A stretch of DNA of 64,000 nucleotides, from positions 5,456,001 through 5,520,000 of the forward strand of contig OY970389.1 in NCBI GenBank assembly GCA_963720235.1, written 5' to 3'. A program made the position numbers and the translations under genes. Source of the DNA: JACMLC01 sp963720235 (GTDB lineage: Bacteria; Acidobacteriota; Blastocatellia; Pyrinomonadales; Pyrinomonadaceae). Numbering within the stretch: position 1 is the stretch's first letter; each line of letters starts with the position of its first letter. Positions 1-7,427 of this stretch are shown in pieces. Below the pieces are notes generated by a model. It did no database searches. It saw nothing but the letters and a program-made list of their open reading frames with translations, and was not told the DNA's origin.

Positions 1-14
1 AGGTTGCGCCGAAT

Positions 15-308
15 GTGGATTCGCAGGCGGGCAATGCTGCTGCGACAGAGGCTGGCCGTCGCGGCAATCGCGCGCAGAAGGTCGGCATCGTCGCTTCGGA
101 CAAGATGCAGAAGACGGTTGTCGTGAGAGTTGACCGTCTGGTCAAGCATCCGAAGTATCGCCGCTATGTGCGCCGCACGTCGAAGTTCATGGCCCACGAT
201 GAAGTGGGCGCGACCATCGGCGACAAAGTGCGCATCGTCGAGACTCGCCCGCTCTCGGCCAGAAAGCGTTGGCGCGTCGTCGAGATAGTACAGAAAGCGG
301 CAAAATAG
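15..308 (+). CDS. rpsQ: 30S ribosomal protein S17 (uS17)
   Basis: Small OB-fold protein that binds 16S rRNA early in 30S assembly. The core from about residue 22 (KVGIVASDKMQKTVVV) to RWRVVEIV matches the S17 family, and it sits directly before rplN as in the standard S10/spc order. It is read from a GTG, and the frame stays open upstream to the window edge, so the true start may lie outside. The first ~20 residues (MDSQAGNAAATEAG...) are extra relative to an ~84-aa S17. I saw no ribosome binding site within the window. Identity is secure; the N-terminus is not. Confidence 0.95.
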   Translation: MDSQAGNAAATEAGRRGNRAQKVGIVASDKMQKTVVVRVDRLVKHPKYRRYVRRTSKFMAHDEVGATIGDKVRIVETRPLSARKRWRVVEIVQKAAK

Positions 309-381
309 TTTTAAGTTTTCAGTTTTAAGTTTTCAGAAAGAGAGCAAGACGCTTTTAACTGAAAACTTAAAACTTAAAACT
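307..381. repeat. Inverted repeat, TTTTCAG/TTTTAAG-word family
   Basis: Fills the rpsQ-rplN gap. The left arm starts inside the rpsQ TAG stop and is built from agttttaagttttcag words. The right arm carries the complement (ctgaaaacttaaaact). A purine-rich loop of about 20 nt separates them. There is no T-tract after it, so it does not look like a terminator. Confidence 0.85.
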
Positions 382-401
382 GCGAACGGAGTGAGCTAAC
401 A

Positions 402-770
402 ATGATTCAGATGCAAACGTCTTTGGACGTGGCAGACAATTCGGGAGCGCGTCGCGTCGAGATGATTATGCCGATTGGCGGCTCGACGGGCAAAATCGCT
501 TCTCTGGGAGACCGCATTAAAGTGACGGTCAAGGAAGCGACGCCGGACGGGACGATTAAGAAGGGTACGGTGCAGAACGCCGTCATCGTCCGCACGCGCA
601 AAGAGGTGCGCCGCAAGGATGGAACTTACATCCGCTTTGACCAGAACGCGGCGGTGCTTATCAAAGACGACGGCACGCCGATTGGCACGCGCGTCTTTGG
701 CCCTGTCGCGCGCGAGTTGCGCGATAAGAACTATATGAAAATCGTGTCCTTAGCGCCGGAGGTAATTTAA
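402..770 (+). CDS. rplN: 50S ribosomal protein L14 (uL14)
   Basis: Large-subunit protein that lies at the subunit interface next to L19. Its 122 residues are the family's usual length. The N-terminus MIQMQTSLDVADNSGARR and the C-terminal FGPVARELRDKNYMKIVSLAPEV are textbook L14. The start at 402 follows a cggag-like ribosome binding site, with the coding sequence separated from rpsQ by an inverted repeat. rplX follows after 3 nt and its Shine-Dalgarno lies inside the end of rplN, so the two are tightly coupled. Confidence 0.98.
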   Translation: MIQMQTSLDVADNSGARRVEMIMPIGGSTGKIASLGDRIKVTVKEATPDGTIKKGTVQNAVIVRTRKEVRRKDGTYIRFDQNAAVLIKDDGTPIGTRVFGPVARELRDKNYMKIVSLAPEVI

Positions 771-773
771 CTC

Positions 774-1112
774 ATGAACAAGGGAAACAAGCGCGCGCGC
801 ATTAAGAAGGGCGATCAGGTCGTCGTCATCGCGGGACGCGACAAAGACAAGCGTGGCCGCGTGCTCGAAGTCTCGCCCGTCAACGGCAAAGTCAAAGTCG
901 AAGGCGCAGGGATGATTAAGAAGCACCAGAGGGCCAATCCGCAGAACAATCGCGGCGGCGGCATCATTGACAAAGAAGCCTGGATTGACATCTCGAACGT
1001 GCAACTCATTGACCCGCAATCGGGCAAGCCGACGCGCGTGCGTTATGAAATCGCTGGCGACGGCTCAAAGACGCGCGTGGCAGCGCGCAGTGGCATGAGC
1101 TTGGAGAAGTAA
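774..1112 (+). CDS. rplX: 50S ribosomal protein L24 (uL24)
   Basis: Assembly-initiator protein of the 50S subunit. It has the N-terminal KOW motif (KKGDQVVVIAGRDKDKRGRV, residues ~11-30), then the MIKKHQRANPQ segment and GGGIIDKEAWIDISNVQL, all diagnostic for L24. Its 112 residues are a normal length. The start is 3 nt after the rplN stop, with a GGAGG overlapping the rplN terminus, so translation is probably coupled. The gap to rplE (1113-1201) has no inverted repeat, unlike most gaps in this operon. Confidence 0.98.
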   Translation: MNKGNKRARIKKGDQVVVIAGRDKDKRGRVLEVSPVNGKVKVEGAGMIKKHQRANPQNNRGGGIIDKEAWIDISNVQLIDPQSGKPTRVRYEIAGDGSKTRVAARSGMSLEK

Positions 1113-1201
1113 AAGGGCAGGGCAAAAGTTAAAAAGTCTGGAAACGTCCTCTGCAAATTCAAATGCACGGCGAGACCCAGAGAGAAGTGAGAGCAAAGGA
1201 C

Positions 1202-1747
1202 ATGGCAAACGTCAGATTAAAAGAGCGTTATCAAAAAGAGATTGCTCCGGCAATCTCCAAAGAGTTTGAAATCAAAAACCCGATGGCCGTCCCGCGCCTA
1301 GAGAAGATTGTCATCAACATGGGCATGGGCGAAGCCATCGCCAACAATAAGATTCTGGACACGGCGGCGGACGAGTTGAGGGCGATTACCGGACAAAAGC
1401 CTGTCGTCACGAAAGCGAAAAAGTCCATAGCCTCTTTCAAGCTTCGTCAGGGCATGCCGATTGGCGTGATGGTGACTTTAAGAGGCGACAGGATGTACGA
1501 GTTCTTAGACCGTCTCGTCTCCATCGCCCTGCCGCGCGTGCGCGACTTTCGCGGCGTCTCGCCCAAAGCTTTTGACGGGCGCGGCAATTACACGCTCGGC
1601 ATACGCGAGCAGTTAATCTTCCCCGAAATTGATTTCAACAAAGTGGACAAGACGCGCGGCATGAACATCTCGATTGTCACCTCCGCGCGCAATGACGAAC
1701 AGGCACGCTCGCTCTTAAAAGCCCTGGGCATGCCTTTCAGACAGTAA
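1202..1747 (+). CDS. rplE: 50S ribosomal protein L5 (uL5)
   Basis: Binds 5S rRNA and forms part of the central protuberance. Family signatures are VPRLEKIVINMGMGEA near the N-terminus, KPVVTKAKKSIASFKLR, then the GMPIGVMVTLRG and MNISIVTSARNDEQA segments. I start it at the ATG at 1202 (MANVRLKERYQKE, 181 aa), which matches the usual L5 N-terminus and length and has an aaagga-type purine stretch just upstream. An in-frame ATG at 1163 would add 13 unusual residues and has no ribosome binding site. Confidence 0.97.
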   Translation: MANVRLKERYQKEIAPAISKEFEIKNPMAVPRLEKIVINMGMGEAIANNKILDTAADELRAITGQKPVVTKAKKSIASFKLRQGMPIGVMVTLRGDRMYEFLDRLVSIALPRVRDFRGVSPKAFDGRGNYTLGIREQLIFPEIDFNKVDKTRGMNISIVTSARNDEQARSLLKALGMPFRQ

Positions 1748-1796
1748 AAGAATTTGAGATTTCAAATCTCAGATGTCAAATATTGAAGAGAGATTC

Positions 1797-1982
1797 ATGG
1801 CAAAGAAATCACTGATTGCGAAAGCAAACCGCAAACCGAAATTTTCCGTGCGCGCCTACACGCGCTGCAAGCGTTGCGGGAGACCGCGCGCCTACCTGCG
1901 CAAGTTTAATTTGTGCCGTATTTGCTTCCGTGAGCTGGCGCTGCAAGGACAAATTCCCGGCGTTGTGAAATCGAGCTGGTAG
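1797..1982 (+). CDS. rpsN: 30S ribosomal protein S14, type Z (uS14)
   Basis: Zinc-binding short form of S14, which contacts 16S rRNA in the 30S head. It has 61 residues when started at the ATG at 1797 (MAKKSLIAKANRKPKF), exactly the type-Z length. The zinc ribbon is CKRC plus CRIC (residues ~24-27 and 40-43), and the C-terminus GVVKSSW is canonical. An in-frame ATG at 1773 would add eight residues encoded by an AT-rich repeat-like sequence, so I reject it. The lack of an inserted loop separates it from the non-zinc rpsN form. Confidence 0.97.
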   Translation: MAKKSLIAKANRKPKFSVRAYTRCKRCGRPRAYLRKFNLCRICFRELALQGQIPGVVKSSW

Positions 1983-1985
1983 TTT

Positions 1986-2055
1986 ACAGTTTTCAGTTTT
2001 TAGTTTTCAGCACGAGCCGAGAACTGAAAACTGAAAACTGAAAACTGAAAACTGT
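1986..2055. repeat. Inverted repeat, TTTTCAG-word family
   Basis: Lies between rpsN and rpsH. The left arm (cagttttcagtttttag words) begins 3 nt after the rpsN stop. The right arm is four tandem ctgaaaa words ending 13 nt before the rpsH ATG. A short GC-rich loop (cacgagccgag) caps it. A GGAG ribosome binding site follows the right arm. Confidence 0.88.
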
Positions 2056-2068
2056 TTTGGAGTAAAGC

Positions 2069-2461
2069 ATGACTGATCCTATTGCCGATATGCTGACGCG
2101 CATCCGCAACGCTATCTCTGCGAAGCACTCGCGCGTGGATATTCCGGCCTCGAAATTGAAACTGGAGATTGCCCGCATCCTCAAGGAAGAGGGCTATATC
2201 AACAACTTCGTCGTCAAGGGCGAGGGCGTCAAGCGCACGATTCGTATCTTCCTGCGCTATGACGCGCGCGGCACCTCTTCGATTACGCATCTCGAAAGAG
2301 TCTCGCGGCCCGGTCGCCGCGTCTATATGGGCGCGACAGAGATTCCGAAAGTGCTTGGCGGCTACGGCGTCAACATCGTTTCGACTTCGCGCGGCCTGAT
2401 GAGCGGCAAAGCCGCACGCCGCGAAAATATCGGCGGCGAAGTGCTGGCACAGATTTATTAA
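2069..2461 (+). CDS. rpsH: 30S ribosomal protein S8 (uS8)
   Basis: Primary 16S-binding protein of the central domain and, in E. coli, the translational repressor of the spc operon. Its 130 residues are the standard length. The N-terminus MTDPIADMLTRIRNA is invariant for the family, and so is the C-terminal region STSRGLMSGKAARRENIGGE. GGAG at 2057-2060 gives a well-spaced ribosome binding site for the ATG at 2069. I did not find a recognisable S8-binding mimic in the rplX-rplE gap, so autoregulation cannot be argued from sequence. Confidence 0.98.
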   Translation: MTDPIADMLTRIRNAISAKHSRVDIPASKLKLEIARILKEEGYINNFVVKGEGVKRTIRIFLRYDARGTSSITHLERVSRPGRRVYMGATEIPKVLGGYGVNIVSTSRGLMSGKAARRENIGGEVLAQIY

Positions 2462-2462
2462 A

Positions 2463-2527
2463 GGATGAAGGATGAAGGCGGAAGGATGAAGTAAGATTTT
2501 ATCCTTCATCCCTCCGCCTTCATCCCT
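2463..2527. repeat. Inverted repeat, GGATGAAGG-word family
   Basis: Occupies the rpsH-rplF gap. The left arm, rich in ggatgaag and ggcggaagg words, pairs with ttcatccctccgccttcatcc on the right. The loop is about 10 nt (taagattt). The same word family recurs at 19551-19670 between rlmH and the dksA-like gene. Confidence 0.85.
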
Positions 2528-2537
2528 GAGGTTGATT

Positions 2538-3098
2538 ATGTCTCGCATTGGAAAGAAACTTATCACGGTTCCGAGTGGTGTGACGGTCACTGTGGGCGAA
2601 CGCGAGTTGCAGGTGAAAGGCCCGAAGGGGACTCTGACCTCGCCTGTGCCTGAGGGTATCAGCTTTAAACTCGACGGCGACCAGTTGCAGGCCGAACGCG
2701 CTTCGGATGAGTTGGCTGCCGAGCACGGGCTCGCACGCGCTCTTGCAAACAATGCTATCGTCGGCGTGACCGAAGGATTTAGCCGTCAGATGGATGTCGT
2801 CGGCGTCGGCTACAAGGCAGACGTGCAGGGCAAGCGCATAGTCTTTTCGCTTGGCTACTCGCATCCGATTGAGTTTCCGTTGCCGGAAGGCATCGAAGCT
2901 AAAGCCGAGCGCATGGCAACCAAGTCCAGCATCCAGCAGTATCAGACGACGCTGACTTTGTCCGGCATAGACAAGCAGAAGCTCGGACAGGTCGCAGCCG
3001 AAATGCACAAGCTGCGCAAGCCCGACGCCTACAAAGGCAAAGGCGTCCGCTATGCGGATGTGCCTATCAAGTTGAAACCCGGAAAGACCGGGAAATAG
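2538..3098 (+). CDS. rplF: 50S ribosomal protein L6 (uL6)
   Basis: Two-domain RNA-binding protein near the factor-binding site of the 50S subunit. MSRIGKKLITVPSGV at the N-terminus and the C-terminal signature KPDAYKGKGVRYADV (residues ~158-175) are diagnostic. I use the ATG at 2538 (186 aa), with a gagg ribosome binding site at about 2528. A TTG two codons upstream is in frame but poorly placed. The TAG stop forms the beginning of the next inverted repeat. Confidence 0.97.
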   Translation: MSRIGKKLITVPSGVTVTVGERELQVKGPKGTLTSPVPEGISFKLDGDQLQAERASDELAAEHGLARALANNAIVGVTEGFSRQMDVVGVGYKADVQGKRIVFSLGYSHPIEFPLPEGIEAKAERMATKSSIQQYQTTLTLSGIDKQKLGQVAAEMHKLRKPDAYKGKGVRYADVPIKLKPGKTGK

Positions 3099-3184
3099 TT
3101 TTCAGTTTTCAGTTTTTAGTTTTCAGAGAATTGCTGAAAGCCAAAGGCTGAGAACTGTCAACTGAAAACTAAAAACTGAAAACT
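3097..3184. repeat. Inverted repeat, TTTTCAG-word family
   Basis: Spans the rplF-rplR gap. The left arm begins within the rplF TAG stop and is three to four ttttcag/tttttag words. The right arm (actgaaaactaaaaactgaa) ends 10 nt before the rplR ATG. The loop is about 35 nt, with a possible small internal stem. No clear Shine-Dalgarno remains between the right arm and the start. Confidence 0.88.
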
Positions 3185-3194
3185 GGTTAAAGTT

Positions 3195-3617
3195 ATGGCA
3201 AACAGAAATAGAGCAGAAGTTCGGCGCGCGGTTCACCAGCGCATACGCCGCAAGGTGCGCGGCACGACGGAGCGTCCGCGCCTCGCAATCTACCGCAGCC
3301 TGAATCACATTTATGCTCAGGTGATTGACGACGAGCAGGGCAAGACTTTGGCCTCTGCTTCGACGACGGAAAAAGATTTGCGCGGTGGCACGGGCGGCAA
3401 CATTGACGCAGCCGAGCGCGTCGGGCGCAGCATCGCTGAGCGCGCTCTCGCAGCAGGCATTAGCAGCGTGGTCTTTGACCGCGGCGGCTATCTCTATCAT
3501 GGCCGCGTCAAAGCTCTGACGGATGCTGCGCGCGAAGCCGGATTGAACAAAGATGAAGCGGCTGCTGTCAGTGATGAAGCGGCGGCAGGCGAGGCGGAAG
3601 GCAACAGGGAAGAGTAA
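3195..3617 (+). CDS. rplR: 50S ribosomal protein L18 (uL18)
   Basis: 5S rRNA-binding protein of the central protuberance. RRKVRGTTERPRLAIYRS and the C-terminal FDRGGYLYHGRVKALTDAAREAGL are family signatures. The protein is 140 aa, about 20 longer than usual, because of an acidic Ala/Glu-rich tail after GLNKDEAAA. Upstream of the ATG at 3195 lies only repeat sequence (ggttaaagtt), so no Shine-Dalgarno is visible. The stop overlaps the rpsE start (TAATG), so rplR and rpsE are translationally coupled. Confidence 0.97.
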   Translation: MANRNRAEVRRAVHQRIRRKVRGTTERPRLAIYRSLNHIYAQVIDDEQGKTLASASTTEKDLRGGTGGNIDAAERVGRSIAERALAAGISSVVFDRGGYLYHGRVKALTDAAREAGLNKDEAAAVSDEAAAGEAEGNREE

Positions 3618-4123
3618 TGAGACAACCCAAGCATCGTATCTTATCGCAGGGCCTGGATCTCAAAGATCAGGTCATCTCCATTAACCGCGTGACCAAAGTG
3701 GTCAAGGGCGGCAAGAATCTTTCGTTCGCCGCGCTCGTAGTCGTCGGTGACGAGTCGGGCCATGTCGGCTTCGGCACAGGCAAGGCGCGCGAAGTTCCGC
3801 TCGCCATCAAGAAGGGCATCGAGGCTGCGAAGAAGAATCTGATTCGCGTCCCGCTCATCAATAACACTTTGCCGCATCAGTTGATTGGCAAGTACGGCGC
3901 GGGCCGAGTCCTGATGAAGCCTGCTTCGGAAGGCACGGGCGTGATTGCCGGAGGCGCAGTGCGCGCTATCATGCAGGCCGCAGGCGTGCACGATGTTCGC
4001 ACCAAAGTCTTGGGCTCGAACAATCCGCACAACGTCGTGCGCGCGACCTTTGACGGCCTCTTGAAGATGAAAGACCCGATGGAGCTTGCACGCCTGCGCG
4101 GTAAGCAGGTAGAGGAACTTTAA
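3617..4123 (+). CDS. rpsE: 30S ribosomal protein S5 (uS5)
   Basis: Decoding-fidelity protein of the 30S body. It contains the N-terminal double-stranded RNA-binding fold (SFAALVVVGDESGHVGFGTG, residues ~35-54) and the C-terminal GTGVIAGGAVRAIMQAAGV stretch. It has 168 residues, near the usual ~166. The ATG overlaps the rplR stop by one base, so it depends on reinitiation or coupling. The protein has no unusual extension. Confidence 0.98.
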   Translation: MRQPKHRILSQGLDLKDQVISINRVTKVVKGGKNLSFAALVVVGDESGHVGFGTGKAREVPLAIKKGIEAAKKNLIRVPLINNTLPHQLIGKYGAGRVLMKPASEGTGVIAGGAVRAIMQAAGVHDVRTKVLGSNNPHNVVRATFDGLLKMKDPMELARLRGKQVEEL

Positions 4124-4218
4124 TTTGCGATTTTAGATTTGCGATTTTTGATTGGATAAGGACTAAGAAATTTTTTATTCGCTTTCAATCAAAAATTAAA
4201 ATTCGCAAATCTAAAATA
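4122..4218. repeat. Inverted repeat, TTTGCGATTTTAGA-word family
   Basis: Lies between rpsE and rpmD. The left arm starts at the rpsE TAA and consists of tttgcgattttagat and gatttttgatt words. The right arm is aatcaaaaattaaaattcgc followed by aaatctaaaat. The loop is about 35 nt. A gagg ribosome binding site for rpmD follows the right arm. Confidence 0.85.
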
Positions 4219-4231
4219 CATTGAGGGTTTT

Positions 4232-4441
4232 ATGGCAGAGCAGAACAACGAACAGGCGGGCGCGGACAGCATGCTTCGCATACAATATTACCGGAGCTTC
4301 ATCGCCGCGCCGAAAACGCACAAGCAGATTGTCAAAAGTTTGGGCTTGACCAAGTTGAACCAAATCGTCGAGCGTCCTGATACGCCCGCGACGCGCGGCT
4401 TCGTCGCCAAAGTCCCGCATCTGTTACGGATTATCGAGTAA
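4232..4441 (+). CDS. rpmD: 50S ribosomal protein L30 (uL30)
   Basis: Small ferredoxin-like-fold 50S protein. After a ~14-residue N-terminal extension (MAEQNNEQAGADSM) comes LRIQYYRSFIAAPKTHKQ, then VKSLGLTKLNQIVERPDTP, which matches bacterial L30. It has 69 aa against the usual ~60. An internal ATG at residue 14 would restore normal length, but the ATG at 4232 has the better gagg ribosome binding site. The position between rpsE and rplO is the classical spc order. Confidence 0.95.
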   Translation: MAEQNNEQAGADSMLRIQYYRSFIAAPKTHKQIVKSLGLTKLNQIVERPDTPATRGFVAKVPHLLRIIE

Positions 4442-4445
4442 AGAA

Positions 4446-4547
4446 ATTTGCGATTTGCGATTTTAGATTTGCGATTGGAAGCGGACTAAAGAATTAAAAT
4501 TAGCTTCACTTTCAAATCAAAAATCAAAAATCAAAAATCAAAAATCG
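4446..4547. repeat. Inverted repeat, TTTGCGATTTTAGA-word family
   Basis: Fills the rpmD-rplO gap. The left arm is tttgcgatttgcgatttta plus gatttgcgattg. The right arm is four tandem aaatcaa words. The arms are imperfectly complementary. A cggag ribosome binding site for rplO lies immediately after the right arm. Confidence 0.83.
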
Positions 4548-4556
4548 GAGTACATC

Positions 4557-5033
4557 ATGGCTATCGGTCTTAATAATTTACATGCCCCGGCAGGCTCGAC
4601 GCATAAGAAGAAGCGCGTCGGACGCGGCCCCGGCTCCGGCCTCGGCAAGACCGCCGGGCGCGGTGAAAAGGGACAAAAGTCTCGTTCCGGCTATTCGGCC
4701 AAAATCGGTTTCGAGGGCGGACAGATGCCCTTGCATCGTCGCTTGCCCAAGCGCGGCTTCACAAACATTTTTAAGAAAGAATGGATTGAAGTGAGCCTCG
4801 CCGCTCTGGAAAAGAGCTTTAATGCGGGCGAGGAAGTGACGCCGGAACTCTTGCACGAGCGCGGATTGATTAAGAAAGCCAAGCGCGATGTCGTTGTGCT
4901 CGGCACGGGCGAGCTTTCCAAAGCCCTGCGCATCTCCGCGCATCGTTTTACAAAGAGCGCGCGCCAGAAGATTGAGAGCGCGGGCGGCTCTGCGACAGAG
5001 ATACGAAAGCAGCCGGTGGAAGCCGCGCAATAG
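4557..5033 (+). CDS. rplO: 50S ribosomal protein L15 (uL15)
   Basis: Late-assembly 50S protein with a long basic N-terminal extension. The glycine/arginine-rich segment GRGPGSGLGKTAGRGEKGQ (residues ~22-40) and GFEGGQMPLHRRLPKRGF (~51-68) are family hallmarks. The C-terminal domain has VVVLGTGELSKAL. Its 158 residues are slightly longer than the typical ~145-150. It starts at the ATG at 4557 with a cggag ribosome binding site. The 160-nt gap to secY is pyrimidine-rich degenerate sequence (tttgcttt/ctgctt words) without a clear palindrome. Confidence 0.97.
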   Translation: MAIGLNNLHAPAGSTHKKKRVGRGPGSGLGKTAGRGEKGQKSRSGYSAKIGFEGGQMPLHRRLPKRGFTNIFKKEWIEVSLAALEKSFNAGEEVTPELLHERGLIKKAKRDVVVLGTGELSKALRISAHRFTKSARQKIESAGGSATEIRKQPVEAAQ

Positions 5034-5196
5034 CTTTCCAGAGAAGAGGCAGCAGGCCGCAAAGTGCAGCGAGCATCAAGGGGTTTGCTTTCTGCTTCTT
5101 TTTGTTTGCTGCCCTTTTGCTTTCTGCTAAAGGCTTGCTGCATACTTGCCGCTGAATCTTGAAAGATAATTTGACACGGTAGAAAAGGTTAAGGGT

Positions 5197-6615
5197 ATGG
5201 AAAAGTTTTTCGCCGCCATTCGCAACATGTTTCAGGTTCCAGACCTGCGCAAACGTATTCTCTTTACTTTGGGCATGTTGATTGTCTATCGCTTTGGCGC
5301 GCACGTCGGCGCACCCGGCGTTGACAAGGCGCAGCTTGAGCGCGTCTGGGGCGAAGTGAGCGGAACCTTGCTCGGCGTGCTCGACTTGTTTTCGGGCGGC
5401 AACTTTCGCACCATCTCCGTCTTCGCGCTCGGCGTCACGCCTTACATCACTGCTTCCATCATCCTGCAACTGATGACTGTGGTTTCGCCGCAGCTCAAAA
5501 AATTGCAGGAAGAAGGCGAGATGGGGCGGCAGAAGATTAACCAGTGGACGCGCTATTTGACAGTGATCTTGGCAATGGTCCAGACCTCTTTCGTCGCGCA
5601 CTGGCTACAGGTCAATCAGGTCTTGCCGAATACCTGGGCCGCGATGCTGACGACGGTTATCACTTTGACGACCGGCACGATTTTCGTCATGTGGCTCGGC
5701 GAACAGATTACGGAGCGCGGCATCGGCAACGGTATCTCGCTGCTGATTTTCGCGGGCATCATCATCGGCTTGCCGCAAGGCGTGATGCAGGTCTTCGACC
5801 GCGTGCGCGGTGGTGATGCGATGCAAACTGTCGGCGTGATTGCGCTGGTGGCTGCGCTGATTGCGCTGATTGCGTTTGTTGTCTTTGTCGAATCCGGGCG
5901 ACGCAAGATTGCTGTCAGCTATGCCAAACGGCATGTCGGGCGACAGATGGTCGGAGGACAGCAAACGACCATGCCGCTCAAGGTCAACATGGGCGGCGTC
6001 ATCCCTGTCATCTTCGCTTCCTCTGTGCTGGCGATGCCGCAGACGCTCTTCTCAGCTTTTCCGCCGGATGCGAGCAATCCGAATTCGTGGTGGGCCAAAG
6101 TGTTCGGCTTCTTCAACGCTTTTCACGGCGGCGACCCGTATTACGAACTGATTTTTATTTCGCTGATTGTCATCTTCACTTTCTTCTACATCTCCATTGT
6201 CTTTAATGTCGAAGAGGTGGCGGATAACCTGCGCAAGCACGGCGGGTTTATGCCGGGCATACGACCGGGCCGCGCGACAGCCGAATACCTGAACACAATC
6301 ATGACGCGGCTCACGACAGTCGGCGCGATATATCTCGCGCTCGTCGCCCTCGTGCCGCAGATTATGTTGAGCGGCTTTAAGGTCGGACGGCTTCCATTTA
6401 TCGGCCCGTCCGTGGATGCCTTTGTGAGCAGCACGCCGGGATTGACATGGATTCCGACGGGCATGGGCTATCAGTTCTACTTTGGCGGGACTTCATTGCT
6501 GATTCTCGTCGGCGTGGCGATGGACACAGTCTCGCAGATTGAAGCCCAACTCGTCATGCGTAACTATGAAGGCTTTCTCGGCTCAGGCAGTCGCCTGCGC
6601 GGACGCAGAGCCTGA
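5197..6615 (+). CDS. secY: Preprotein translocase subunit SecY
   Basis: Central pore subunit of the SecYEG protein-conducting channel in the inner membrane. It has 472 residues with ten predicted transmembrane segments. Signatures are the plug-region motif GGNFRTISVFALGVTPYITA (~residues 65-84), QKINQWTRYLT, and the FNVEEVADNLRKHGGFMPGI loop. It is slightly longer than E. coli SecY (443 aa), with an extended periplasmic stretch around PDASNPNSWW. The location between rplO and adk is the conserved spc arrangement. Confidence 0.98.
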   Translation: MEKFFAAIRNMFQVPDLRKRILFTLGMLIVYRFGAHVGAPGVDKAQLERVWGEVSGTLLGVLDLFSGGNFRTISVFALGVTPYITASIILQLMTVVSPQLKKLQEEGEMGRQKINQWTRYLTVILAMVQTSFVAHWLQVNQVLPNTWAAMLTTVITLTTGTIFVMWLGEQITERGIGNGISLLIFAGIIIGLPQGVMQVFDRVRGGDAMQTVGVIALVAALIALIAFVVFVESGRRKIAVSYAKRHVGRQMVGGQQTTMPLKVNMGGVIPVIFASSVLAMPQTLFSAFPPDASNPNSWWAKVFGFFNAFHGGDPYYELIFISLIVIFTFFYISIVFNVEEVADNLRKHGGFMPGIRPGRATAEYLNTIMTRLTTVGAIYLALVALVPQIMLSGFKVGRLPFIGPSVDAFVSSTPGLTWIPTGMGYQFYFGGTSLLILVGVAMDTVSQIEAQLVMRNYEGFLGSGSRLRGRRA

Positions 6616-6618
6616 TGG

Positions 6619-6702
6619 GATTTTAGATTTGCGATTTTTGATTTGCGATTGAAATCAGTCAGACATCTTCCAATCGCAAATCAAAAATCAAAAATCGCAA
6701 AT
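6619..6702. repeat. Inverted repeat, TTTGCGATTTTAGA-word family
   Basis: Lies between secY and adk. The left arm is gattttagatttgcgatttt followed by gatttgcgattg. The right arm is caatcgcaaatcaaaaatca followed by aaaatcgcaaat. The stem is long, about 30 bp, with few mismatches and a 19-nt loop. The right arm ends 5 nt before the adk ATG and leaves no Shine-Dalgarno. Confidence 0.9.
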
Positions 6703-6707
6703 TCTTT

Positions 6708-7364
6708 ATGTCAAAGATTATCGTCTTAATGGGCGCGCCGGGGGCTGGAAAGGGGACACAGGCGCGTCTCTTGCAGGAGCGACACGGGTTGCCGCAGATT
6801 TCGACGGGCGATATCTTCCGCGCTCTGGCCCAGGCCGAGACGCCGCTTGCCAGAGAAGTGCGCGAGGTGCAGGCTTCCGGCAAACTCATCTCTGACGAGC
6901 TTGTGATTCGCGTCGTCAGAGAGCGCACAGAGCAGGACGATTGCCGTCAGGGTTACATTCTGGACGGTTTCCCGCGCACGACCGTGCAGGCTGAGATGCT
7001 TGAAAAGCTGGCCCAAGAGCAGGGCCACCAGACTGTGGCGATACTCGTTGACGTGCCTTTTGATTATTTAGAAAAGCGCGCGACGGGCCGCCGCTCCTGT
7101 CCTGTCTGCGGCGAGATTTATAATATCTATTTCAAGCCGCCGAAAAACGATAACGTCTGCGACCTGCACCCGGATGCGCAACTGATTCATCGGTCGGATG
7201 ACACGCCGGACAAAATCCGCGTGCGGCTCAGCACATACGAGCAACAGACGCGCCCGATGCTCGATTACTATCAAGCATCAAACCGCCTCCACAAAGTTGA
7301 CGGCACACGCGAGGTCGAGGCCATTTACGCGGACATTGAAAAAATAGTGACGACTGACAAGTGA
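6708..7364 (+). CDS. adk: Adenylate kinase
   Basis: Interconverts ATP + AMP and 2 ADP. The P-loop is GAPGAGKGT (residues ~9-17), the NMP-binding region is QISTGDIFRAL, and the DGFPRT motif is present. At 218 aa it is the long form with a LID. The LID has CPVC and CDLH, so a Cys3-His-type zinc site is likely instead of the Cys4 of Geobacillus-type enzymes. The start codon abuts an inverted repeat and lacks a Shine-Dalgarno. The order secY-adk-map is standard. Confidence 0.98.
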   Translation: MSKIIVLMGAPGAGKGTQARLLQERHGLPQISTGDIFRALAQAETPLAREVREVQASGKLISDELVIRVVRERTEQDDCRQGYILDGFPRTTVQAEMLEKLAQEQGHQTVAILVDVPFDYLEKRATGRRSCPVCGEIYNIYFKPPKNDNVCDLHPDAQLIHRSDDTPDKIRVRLSTYEQQTRPMLDYYQASNRLHKVDGTREVEAIYADIEKIVTTDK

Positions 7365-7369
7365 TATGC

Positions 7370-7408
7370 GATAAGAGGGAAGCTAGAACAGCTTGTCTCT
7401 TATCACAT
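7370..7408. repeat. Short inverted repeat between adk and map
   Basis: gataagagggaagct and agcttgtctcttatc form an imperfect stem with a small loop (agaac). It differs in sequence from the other operon repeats but occupies the same kind of position. No T-run follows. Confidence 0.7.
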
Positions 7409-7427
7409 CGCTGCTCACAATTCGTTT

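Noticed and set aside
2000..2752. 250-codon minus-strand frame across rpsH and rplF
   Set aside because: It is antisense to two certain ribosomal protein genes, and its N- and C-terminal parts translate repeat arms. Long antisense frames are expected from the GC-rich codon bias here.
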